In this document: positions 43,690-49,928 of the stretch, one piece after another
How the letters are laid out: the number at the start of each line of letters is the position of its first letter
Position numbering within the stretch: position 1 is the stretch's first letter
NCBI RefSeq assembly: GCF_014201515.1
Contig: NZ_JACHEQ010000017.1
Location: forward strand, 1 to 49,928
Direction: 5' to 3'
Length of the DNA: 49,928 nucleotides
Origin: Anoxybacillus mongoliensis
Lineage (GTDB): Bacteria > Bacillota > Bacilli > Bacillales > Anoxybacillaceae
Notes under the pieces: generated by a model
Told to the model about the DNA's origin: nothing
Seen by the model: the letters and a program-made list of their open reading frames with translations, nothing else
The model's database searches: none
Program-made: the position numbers and the translations under genes

Positions 43690-45038
43690 ATGCCTACCGT
43701 TTCTGTTAAGCAGTATTTTCAACAGAAACCAAATTCTTATGTTCCTACGATTGTAACTACAAAACCTTCTGGCACTGTGACAGCATCAGTGTCATATACA
43801 CCAGAAAAAGCAACTATTTCTAAAGATGTTGTAACGATTAGCGATGCTGCTAAGAGAGCTTATGAACAGATGGTTTCTAAAAATCAAGTTTCTAACACGT
43901 TAACCAATCAAGTTGTTCAACCAATTACTCCTTCGATACCTTCTTCAGTTAGCGTGTCTACTAACTTTAATCAACAGAAAGGTATTGTGTACGGTACTAA
44001 AAAAGTATATCAAAGTGCAGTTTCCGACAATGCTTCTCACGCTTCAACAAATATAATGGCGAATAAAACGTCTCCTGCTGTTATTCAAGGAGTAGGGAAT
44101 AAAGATTCAGGAAACTTTGAAATAAAAACAGCAGCTAGCACCTCAACAAAGACAACACATCATGTGCAAACAGTTACAGTTCAAGCCTTAGCCAATAAAA
44201 AATCGGATGCTACAGATGTAAAAACATTAGTGGAGCGATTAAACGATTTGGAAAAACTCACGGATTCGTACTTGAGGGAGCTACAAAAGAATCCAAGAAC
44301 GAACGTTTCACGCAAACCAGTTGAAATAAATGATTACAACCTAGAATTTATAAGACATAATTCTAAAGTGTATGCTGGATTTAAATGGGCTATCACCGCT
44401 GGGACAATAGATGGAAGGCATGTTCAGTACGTTGAATCCAAAAGCAAAAGCTTAAGTAAATTCTTTGAACCGAATGGTGAAGGGGCATTTTTAAAAGATC
44501 CTGTGACTGGGAGCAAAATCGATTTCTTGCATATGGCTGCAACATTAGATGGAATATTATCAGTGTCTCTAATTCCTGATGACTTATCTGGATGGGCTGG
44601 GGATTTGCAAACTGCAGTCATAGACCTTCAGCGGAATACAAACGATTCGAATGATCTGAAGATTCTTCAGAAAGAAGCTAAAAAGATTATAGGTGGGAAT
44701 AGTTCGTTTTCTACCTCCGATTTGCTGGCAGATATAGACGCTGTGAATATTGCAAATATGATAAGAGAAAATTCTAAACTACATTTGTCCGACGCTATTG
44801 AAAAATATTATTCAAAATCTGGGGAAGTGAATAGACGGTTTAGTGAGTTTATTGAATCGTTCGGAGGAAAAAAGGGTTCAAAGAAGCTGTCAATAATGTT
44901 AATTTAAAAACCGGACCTATTGTAATGGATAGTGGCAATTTTGAGAATTATGGAATTCCGACAGATAACCAAGTGAAAGCCATTCGTGAAGCTTTCATTA
45001 ATCATGTGCTAGATCAAGCAGCCAAAGAAAAGAAATAA
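43690..45038 (+). pseudogene. frameshifted toxin-like protein (interrupted gene)
   Basis: Reading starts at ATG 43690 (GGAGGG seven bases upstream). The first frame ends at 44907. After a run of six A (about 44872-44877), a different frame continues without a stop to 45038, adding KEAVNNVNLKTGPIVMDSGN and about 30 more residues. Restoring one A would give one protein of about 449 residues. The N-terminal two-fifths are Ser/Thr/Val/Gln-rich and low-complexity, as in secreted effectors. The C-terminal part is ordered, with IDFLHMAATLDG, LSGWAGDLQTAVIDLQ, and LLADIDAVNIANMI. No family is recognised. A small membrane protein follows, as for toxin/immunity pairs. Loss of one A may be real, phase variation, or a sequence error. 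Confidence 0.6.
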
Positions 45039-45080
45039 GCGTGCTCCTCATAATTCATCTAAAGGGAAAGGAAATGCCTT

Positions 45081-45377
45081 ATGAATCTTTTGAAACAAAC
45101 AAGAAGCAAGGCGATTATTTATAGTTCTTTATGTTTGTCTGTTATCTTGTTCATTTATGCGATCAGCACGTTAATTATTGGTCCAAATATAATGAATACT
45201 TGGTTGGCTACTATAGCTAGGGGCTTGGTTGCGATTATTTTTGGAGCGGTTTTTCTTAAGAAAACAAAAGGGGAAATGGATAAAAAAATTCGTTTTTTTA
45301 GAGTATTTATTTGGATATGCACTTCTTTCATCGTTTTATGCATCTTATTTGTCGTATTCCTGTATTTAGTTTTTTAA
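45081..45377 (+). CDS. small three-helix membrane protein, possible immunity partner
   Basis: A 98-residue protein with three hydrophobic helices (about 12-30, 40-60 with ARGLVAIIFGAVFLKKTKGE, and 73-97) and basic loops. No family is recognised. ATG 45081 follows AAAGGGAAAGG. It lies 42 bases after the restored end of the toxin-like gene on the same strand, separately from the glutamine genes on the other strand. Small hydrophobic proteins like this often protect against membrane- or wall-acting toxins. That role is inferred only from position. Confidence 0.6.
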   Translation: MNLLKQTRSKAIIYSSLCLSVILFIYAISTLIIGPNIMNTWLATIARGLVAIIFGAVFLKKTKGEMDKKIRFFRVFIWICTSFIVLCILFVVFLYLVF

Positions 45378-45402
45378 CGTTCCATTGGCGCTAAAAGGAT
45401 AT

Positions 45403-45454
45403 AAGTCTCATCGCTTCCAAAACTTTTCGGATATTTAAGGAAGTGATGAGACTT
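45403..45454. terminator. long inverted repeat between the immunity-like gene and glnP
   Basis: AAGTCTCATC-g-CTTCC (45403-45418) pairs with GGAAG-t-GATGAGACTT (45439-45454), 15 pairs with one mismatch and a 20-base loop. It is placed between convergent genes, so it may be a bidirectional terminator. Confidence 0.55.
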
Positions 45455-45461
45455 GTTATGT

Positions 45462-46112
45462 TTATATGTGTTTATGCTCAAGTTTTCTAGAAACGAGCGA
45501 AAGGGAGTAGTTGACGACAAAATACATGACGGCAACTAATAAGAAAATCGGAATGACGTAGTTGACGTTTTGCCCGTTAATAATTTGGGCATGGTTCATT
45601 AATTCCGGCAGGGCAATGACGACAGCGAGCGACGTATCTTTCAAAAGGGAAATAAACTGCCCGACAATCGGCGGAACCATTCGGCGCAACGCCTGTGGCA
45701 AAACGATATGCCATAGCGTTTGCGTATAGGTGAGCCCCGATGACCGTGCGGCTTCGATTTGTCCTTTTTCAATCGAATTCAGCCCGCTTCGCACAATTTC
45801 TGATAGCATCGCCGATTCGAAAATGACGAGCGCTAAAATAGCCGCATAAAACTTATCGAGTTTGAATCCGACTTCCGGAAGAGCAAAATACGTAAAGAAA
45901 ATAATTAATAAAAGCGGCAAGTTCCGAATTGTTTCCACTCCGACGGCAAGCACCGGAGAAAGAAAAGGAATACGGCTGTAACGCAGCACGCCAATAACGA
46001 TGCCAATTAAAAAACTAAAGAAAATCGAGAGAAAGGCAACTTCTAGTGTAACAACAAATCCCTCTAATAAAAATTTTAAATGTGCGGGAGCATATGCACC
46101 AACAAAATCCAT
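45462..46112 (-). CDS. glnP: glutamine ABC transporter, permease GlnP
   Basis: Membrane subunit of a polar amino acid importer, 216 residues with five helices. The start MDFVGAYAPAHLKFLLEGF and the EAA loop EAARSSGLTYTQTLWHIVLP, which contacts GlnQ, are typical of HisM-type permeases and close to Bacillus GlnP. ATG 46112 is 14 bases after glnM. It is the last gene in the glnQ-H-M-P operon, the same order as in B. subtilis. It is close to the GlnK/GlnL genes, and a glutamine substrate is inferred from that and order. Confidence 0.88.
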   Translation of the reverse strand: MDFVGAYAPAHLKFLLEGFVVTLEVAFLSIFFSFLIGIVIGVLRYSRIPFLSPVLAVGVETIRNLPLLLIIFFTYFALPEVGFKLDKFYAAILALVIFESAMLSEIVRSGLNSIEKGQIEAARSSGLTYTQTLWHIVLPQALRRMVPPIVGQFISLLKDTSLAVVIALPELMNHAQIINGQNVNYVIPIFLLVAVMYFVVNYSLSLVSRKLEHKHI

Positions 46113-46126
46113 CTCTCACTCCACCT

Positions 46127-46780
46127 TTACCGACTTTTTGCTAAGCGGCGTTCTAATGCGCCAACCCCTAAGCTTAATGGAATCGTTAAAAGCAAATAAA
46201 ACAACGCAACGAAAATATACACATCGAACGTGACAAACGTTTCCGAAGAGATTAAGTCGCCGAAATACATTAAATCAAGCCCAGCGATGACTCCGAGAAC
46301 CGATGAGTTTTTGACAAGGTTAATAAACTGGTTGCCCATCGGTGGGATAACAATTTTTACGGCCTGTGGCAAAATGATATACCACATCGCTTGTAAATAG
46401 GTGAGCCCTGATGAGCGCGCGGCTTCCATTTGCCCTTTTGGCACAGCAAGAATGCCGGCACGAATGACTTCGGCGATAAATGCAGCCGTATAAACGGTTA
46501 GCCCTAGCGTACCTGCGGTAAACGAATCAAAGCGAATGCCGATGGCAGGCAACCCAACAAAAAAGACGAATACAATTAAAATGAGCGGAATGTTGCGAAT
46601 AAATTCGACATAGGCAGCGCCAATCCAGTTTAATGGGCGAATAGGGGCGATACGAAAAACCGCCATCACTGTCCCGATGGCTAAGCTGCCGATTAACGCG
46701 AGGACACTCGCCTTTAATGTATTGGCAAACCCTTGCATATACACATCCCAATGGTCGATAAGAATCGAATAGTCGAGCAT
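46127..46780 (-). CDS. glnM: glutamine ABC transporter, permease GlnM
   Basis: Second permease of the importer, 217 residues, with five helices. The N-terminal DYSILIDHWDVYMQGFANTL and the EAA loop EAARSSGLTYLQAMWYIILP are seen, close to those of its partner GlnP. ATG 46780 follows GGGGGCAAC-type sequence on the minus strand. It forms the heterodimeric membrane pore with GlnP. The two genes share ancestry but are not identical repeats. Confidence 0.88.
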   Translation of the reverse strand: MLDYSILIDHWDVYMQGFANTLKASVLALIGSLAIGTVMAVFRIAPIRPLNWIGAAYVEFIRNIPLILIVFVFFVGLPAIGIRFDSFTAGTLGLTVYTAAFIAEVIRAGILAVPKGQMEAARSSGLTYLQAMWYIILPQAVKIVIPPMGNQFINLVKNSSVLGVIAGLDLMYFGDLISSETFVTFDVYIFVALFYLLLTIPLSLGVGALERRLAKSR

Positions 46781-46842
46781 CTTGTTGCCCCCTTTCCACT
46801 TAACAAGAGATGAGCGGATCGTTTCCGCTCATCGTCATGTCA

Positions 46843-47694
46843 TTATTGTTTTGGCTTTTCGCCAATCCATTTTTCATAAATTTTATCGTATTCGCCGTTT
46901 GCTTTAATTTCTTTTAAATATTCGTTGATGACATCTAATAATTCTTTATCGCCTTTGCGAACCGCAATTCCGTATGGCTCTTCCGAGAACGTTTCATCGA
47001 CGACGCGGAAGTTTGGATCTTGTTTTGCCATTCCGAACAATAACGCATTGTCTGTCGTGAGCGCATCGCCTTGTCCAGCTTTCAATGCGGTAAATGCTTC
47101 CGCGTAGTTTTCAAACTCTAAAACCGTTGCTTTTGGTGCTTTTGCTCGAATGTTTTGTGCGGAAGTCGAGCCTTTTGCCGTTAATACCGTCACGCCTTCT
47201 TTATTCACATCAGCAATTCCGTTAATGTTGCTATCTTTTTTGACGAGTAGCGATTGGCCAGCCATGAAATAAACGTCTGAGAAATCAACTTCTTTTTTTC
47301 GTTCTTCTGTAATTGTCATTGTTGCAATAATCGCATCAATTTCACCGTTGTTTAACATCGGAATACGCGTTTTTGACGTGACTTCTTTTAGCTCAATTTT
47401 GTTTTCATCGCCAAGAATTTTTTTCGCTAATCCTTTCGCGATGTCGATATCAAATCCTTCTACTTCACCCGTTTGCGGATTTTTTAAACCGAAAAGGTTG
47501 AGGTCGTATTTGACGCCGACGACTAATTTTCCGCGTTCTTTAATTTTGTCTAACGTCGTTTCTGCTGCTTGTTCTTTTTTGTTGTCGGTTTTGTTTTCTG
47601 TCGTTGTTTCGCTACTGCAGCCGACTAAGGCAGTGGCGCTAAGCATAGCGACAAGCCCAAGCCCAATCATTTTTTTCCAAATCGTTTTGAACAT
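46843..47694 (-). CDS. glnH: glutamine-binding lipoprotein GlnH
   Basis: Extracellular solute-binding protein of 283 residues. The signal MFKTIWKKMIGLGLVAML ends at the lipobox LVGC, followed by a Thr/Lys/Glu-rich linker and the bacterial type-3 binding domain. It has RGKLVVGVKYDLNLFGLKNP, VEGFDIDIAKGLAKKILGDE and SKTRIPMLNNGEIDAIIATM, typical of GlnH-type proteins. ATG 47694 follows AAGGGGGAA. Order and neighbours favour glutamine, though glutamate or aspartate cannot be excluded. Confidence 0.9.
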   Translation of the reverse strand: MFKTIWKKMIGLGLVAMLSATALVGCSSETTTENKTDNKKEQAAETTLDKIKERGKLVVGVKYDLNLFGLKNPQTGEVEGFDIDIAKGLAKKILGDENKIELKEVTSKTRIPMLNNGEIDAIIATMTITEERKKEVDFSDVYFMAGQSLLVKKDSNINGIADVNKEGVTVLTAKGSTSAQNIRAKAPKATVLEFENYAEAFTALKAGQGDALTTDNALLFGMAKQDPNFRVVDETFSEEPYGIAVRKGDKELLDVINEYLKEIKANGEYDKIYEKWIGEKPKQ

Positions 47695-47715
47695 GAAAAA
47701 TTTCCCCCTTATTTA

Positions 47716-48444
47716 TTAATGATTTAAAATCCGGCTAAGAAACAGGCGCGCTCGTTCTTCGCGCGGATGAGCAAAAAACTGTTCTGGCGGTGCTTCTTCT
47801 AAAATTCTCCCTTGGTCCATAAAGACGATGCGGTCAGCGACTTCTCGTGCAAACCCCATTTCGTGCGTGACGACGACCATCGTCATTCCTTCTTTCGCAA
47901 GCGTTTTCATAACGTCGAGCACTTCACCAATTGTCTCAGGGTCAAGCGCAGAAGTCGGTTCGTCAAATAGCATAATTTTCGGTTTCATCGCTAGTCCTCT
48001 AGCGATGGCGACGCGCTGTTGTTGACCGCCAGACAATGCTGTCGGATAGGCGTTCGCCTTATCAGGAATGCCGACTTTTTCTAAATAGTACATCGCAGTT
48101 TCTTTTGCTTCTTTTTCAGGCACACCGAGCACTTTCATCGGTGCAAGTGTAATGTTTTGCAAGACAGTTTTGTGCGGATATAAGTTAAAATGTTGAAAAA
48201 CCATGCCGATGTTGCGGCGCAGTTTATTAATATCAGTGTTTTTATCGTTCACTTTCACGCCATTAACGATGAGCTCTCCGCTTGTGATCGTTTCAAGGCG
48301 ATTAATACAACGGACTAACGTACTTTTTCCAGAACCAGACGGACCGATAATGACGACAACTTCGCCTTGTTTGATAGTAAGATTAATATCTTTTAAGACG
48401 TGAAAGTCTCCATAATGTTTATTCACTTGATGGAAGTAAATCAA
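47716..48444 (-). CDS. glnQ: glutamine ABC transporter, ATPase GlnQ
   Basis: ATPase of 242 residues that drives the GlnHMP importer: Walker [11 protein letters not shown]-loop [15 protein letters not shown], signature [17 protein letters not shown], Walker [15 protein letters not shown] and switch His in [14 protein letters not shown]. This is the PAAT family pattern. The start at 48444 follows AAGGAGGGAAC. It is the first gene of the operon; the upstream spacer (48445-48683) is very AT-rich. No TnrA consensus is clear in it by eye. Confidence 0.92.
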   Translation of the reverse strand: MIYFHQVNKHYGDFHVLKDINLTIKQGEVVVIIGPSGSGKSTLVRCINRLETITSGELIVNGVKVNDKNTDINKLRRNIGMVFQHFNLYPHKTVLQNITLAPMKVLGVPEKEAKETAMYYLEKVGIPDKANAYPTALSGGQQQRVAIARGLAMKPKIMLFDEPTSALDPETIGEVLDVMKTLAKEGMTMVVVTHEMGFAREVADRIVFMDQGRILEEAPPEQFFAHPREERARLFLSRILNH

Positions 48445-48683
48445 TACGTTCCCTCCTTTCTTTTTTAAAAAATTTTGAATTGAATGTGAAGTTAAACTAT
48501 GATTAAGTGTAAAATCAAACTACGAAAAACGACAGAAACTAACAGAAACATTTAAAAAATTTTTATTTTCCTGTATTTATTTCGAAAATAAAATATTCTG
48601 ATGTTTAATTTGAAAACATTTGTGATGTTTGTTAAATCGTTATAAAATTCAACTATCTGCAATTAAAAACAGGGGGAGAGAAT
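48445..48683. promoter_or_regulatory. AT-rich divergent spacer glnQ/ynfA
   Basis: Contains several A/T runs and loosely repeated TGTTAAAT and TTTAATTTG motifs around 48600-48650. It must hold the promoters of glnQ and of the YnfA gene. Searching by eye for TGTNA-N7-TNACA found no full match. Confidence 0.35.
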
Positions 48684-49007
48684 ATGAGTGCAATCATTCT
48701 ATTTTTGTTAGCAGGTCTTGCCGAAATTGGTGGAGGGTATCTTATATGGCTTTGGCTGCGTGAAGGAAAGCAAGCCATGTACGGAATTGCTGGGGGAATA
48801 TGTTTAGCATTATACGGTGTCATTGCGACGTTTCAATCGTTTCCATCGTTCGGGCGAGTATATGCGGCATACGGAGGCGTTTTCATTATTTTATCTTTAC
48901 TATGGGGATGGGGGATCGACAAAAAAACGCCAGATTTGTATGATTGGATTGGAGGTGTTATATGTTTAGTCGGTGTGGCAGTCATGCTTTGGGCACCGAG
49001 ACAGTAA
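48684..49007 (+). CDS. YnfA/UPF0060 small membrane protein
   Basis: A 107-residue protein with four membrane helices. The family signature is [20 protein letters not shown] near the start and [12 protein letters not shown], with [17 protein letters not shown] in the last loop. UPF0060 is related to small multidrug resistance proteins, but no substrate is established. ATG 48684 follows GGGGGAGAG. It lies 11 bases before the Cys-cluster gene and is probably co-transcribed with it. Confidence 0.9.
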   Translation: MSAIILFLLAGLAEIGGGYLIWLWLREGKQAMYGIAGGICLALYGVIATFQSFPSFGRVYAAYGGVFIILSLLWGWGIDKKTPDLYDWIGGVICLVGVAVMLWAPRQ

Positions 49008-49018
49008 GGGGGGTCAAC

Positions 49019-49750
49019 ATGCCTTTAACATATGAACAAATTGTACGAGTTTGTAAACAAATTAATGAAAAGCATATGCCGAATGGACAAGCGTTTGTTG
49101 ACGCAGTCGATACGTGGTTGGAACGGTACGAAGGAGAAAACGGGAAGGAGTTTATGTTTCTAGCCTTTAAACAATTGCTTTTTCTTGTTGATGAACATAT
49201 TCAAACGATTGAGCGCAAAGTAAATATTCATCCGACTTGTGCAGAAGGGTGCGCATATTGTTGTTATTTTCCAATCATTACGACGCGTGCAGAAGCAAAA
49301 TGGATCAAGATGAAAATTGCTGAGCTACCTAAAAAGGAACAGGAGCGGCTTGATCAACATATACAATGGTATGGTGAACATTATGCTGATAAAATAAAGC
49401 GAGTGAACGTGTTAGATTTTACAGAAGATCGTCGCTTTAAAGAAACGTACATGAAAGAACAATTGCCATGTATATTTTTAAATCAAGAAACAAATGCATG
49501 TCTCATTTACGAAGTAAGACCAATGCCATGTCGTACGTACTTAAACTACTGCTCGCCCAACGTATGCGCCGAATCATATATGCCTGACGAACCGTTTAGT
49601 TATGAATTTTTATATGAGTTTTATATTGAAGCGCTTCACGATCTCATTCAAACGCTCGTTTATGAAGGAGAAGATATCGGGATTGATTATCCAGACGACT
49701 TGTTTGACATGGACTATTTGTTTCGTTTTTTTATAGATGAAAAGAAATAA
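49019..49750 (+). CDS. YkgJ-family Cys-cluster protein
   Basis: Protein of 243 residues with a YkgJ-type zinc/iron-binding cluster: HPTCAEGCAYCCYFPI near the middle, then LPCIFLNQETNACLIYEVRP, MPCRTYLNYCSPNVC further on. These eight or so Cys residues are the expected metal ligands. The N-terminal third is helical and the end acidic (DYPDDLFDMDYLF). ATG 49019 follows AAGGGGGG; the frame is open to 48944 inside the YnfA gene but lacks a good site there. The function is unknown; YkgJ members are often called oxidoreductase-like or Fe-S assembly associated. Confidence 0.85.
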   Translation: MPLTYEQIVRVCKQINEKHMPNGQAFVDAVDTWLERYEGENGKEFMFLAFKQLLFLVDEHIQTIERKVNIHPTCAEGCAYCCYFPIITTRAEAKWIKMKIAELPKKEQERLDQHIQWYGEHYADKIKRVNVLDFTEDRRFKETYMKEQLPCIFLNQETNACLIYEVRPMPCRTYLNYCSPNVCAESYMPDEPFSYEFLYEFYIEALHDLIQTLVYEGEDIGIDYPDDLFDMDYLFRFFIDEKK

Positions 49751-49776
49751 GCCTAGCACGGATCAAGGTGCTAGGC
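49751..49776 (+). terminator. terminator after the YkgJ gene
   Basis: GCCTAGCAC (49751-49759) pairs with GTGCTAGGC (49768-49776). The T tract is weak (ATGGTTATTT). Confidence 0.6.
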
Positions 49777-49836
49777 ATGGTTATTTAAATCAGTTGCTCA
49801 TATACTTCATTTAAATGATGGACGCGAACAGCGTCT

Positions 49837-49863
49837 CAGCTTGTCGACAAAGTCGACAAGCTG
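49837..49863. repeat. 12-bp inverted repeat with three-base loop
   Basis: CAGCTTGTCGAC (49837-49848) and GTCGACAAGCTG (49852-49863) are perfectly complementary, with a loop of AAA, then GTTTAATATATAGG. It lies between the YkgJ gene and the next start, so it may be a terminator or a leader hairpin. Confidence 0.55.
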
Positions 49864-49910
49864 GTTTAATATATAGGTACAAGGGTATTTTTATAGGAGG
49901 GGGAAATCGG

Positions 49911-49928
49911 ATGCTTCAACGTCATCAA
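49911..49928 (+). CDS. start of a gene leaving the window
   Basis: ATG 49911 follows GGAGGGGGAAATC. Only six codons (MLQRHQ) are in the window, so nothing more can be said. The strong ribosome site makes a real start likely. Confidence 0.6.

Noticed and set aside
48445-48683. TnrA/GlnR box before glnQ
   Set aside because: No full TGTNA-N7-TNACA match was found on either strand by eye.
49837-49863. Recombination or attachment site at the right edge
   Set aside because: The inverted repeat has a three-base loop and no integrase or direct repeat nearby; a transcript hairpin is simpler.

Overview
The window reads as a low-to-moderate GC Bacillaceae chromosome, most like Anoxybacillus, Geobacillus or relatives. 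This rests on an SspH spore protein, a CysL/CysJI sulfite-reductase locus, YdbS/YdbT, SdpR/SdpI, the mannitol order mtlA-mtlR-mtlF-mtlD, GlnK/GlnL with GlnQHMP, strong AGGAGG ribosome sites and frequent GTG/TTG starts. The genus is inferred from recalled gene content and order; no search was run.

Left edge (1-4290): an AT-rich three-gene operon with a strong terminator. It encodes a MotA/TolQ/ExbB-type channel protein with a very long helical tail (ZorA-like), a MotB/OmpA-type protein (ZorB-like), and a third protein joining a DUF697-like membrane domain, a coiled coil and one HKD phospholipase-D/nuclease motif. The first two match the core of Zorya anti-phage defence. The third is none of the Zorya effectors I know (ZorC, ZorD, ZorE, ZorF, ZorG), so this is the best candidate for an undescribed system. 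The operon starts at or beyond the left edge.

4390-14522: a metallo-beta-lactamase-fold hydrolase under a FadR-like palindrome; an acetaldehyde-type aldehyde dehydrogenase with its DUF779 companion; an NhaC antiporter, dipeptide-epimerase-like enzyme and GNAT acetyltransferase, divergent from an M20 aminoacylase-like peptidase; the YdbS/YdbT PH-domain pair; and a sirtuin. 14656-20688: a cyclic-di-GMP-I riboswitch before an exported coiled-coil protein, sspH, cysL divergent from cysJI, and a YbjQ protein.

20693-28944: an sdpR-sdpI-yhfC operon with two matching operators, a Uma2 protein, an Fsr-like MFS pump, a MarR/DoxX/pirin group marked by two identical palindromes, a YkvT-like LysM/SleB hydrolase, and an ABC-2 exporter pair. 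29092-35133: malate synthase G and an IclR regulator, a DUF2157/GDYXXLXY membrane protein and a CAP-domain lipoprotein. 35251-40636: the mannitol PTS operon with cre-like sites.

40634-49928: a small membrane protein, a remnant of a histidine kinase, the GlnK/GlnL two-component system, a frameshifted toxin-like gene with a small membrane protein (possible immunity partner), the GlnQHMP glutamine transporter, a YnfA family protein, a YkgJ-type Cys-cluster protein, and the first six codons of a gene leaving the window. The toxin-like pair sits between two glutamine-related blocks. No rRNA, tRNA, CRISPR array, transposase or integrase was found.
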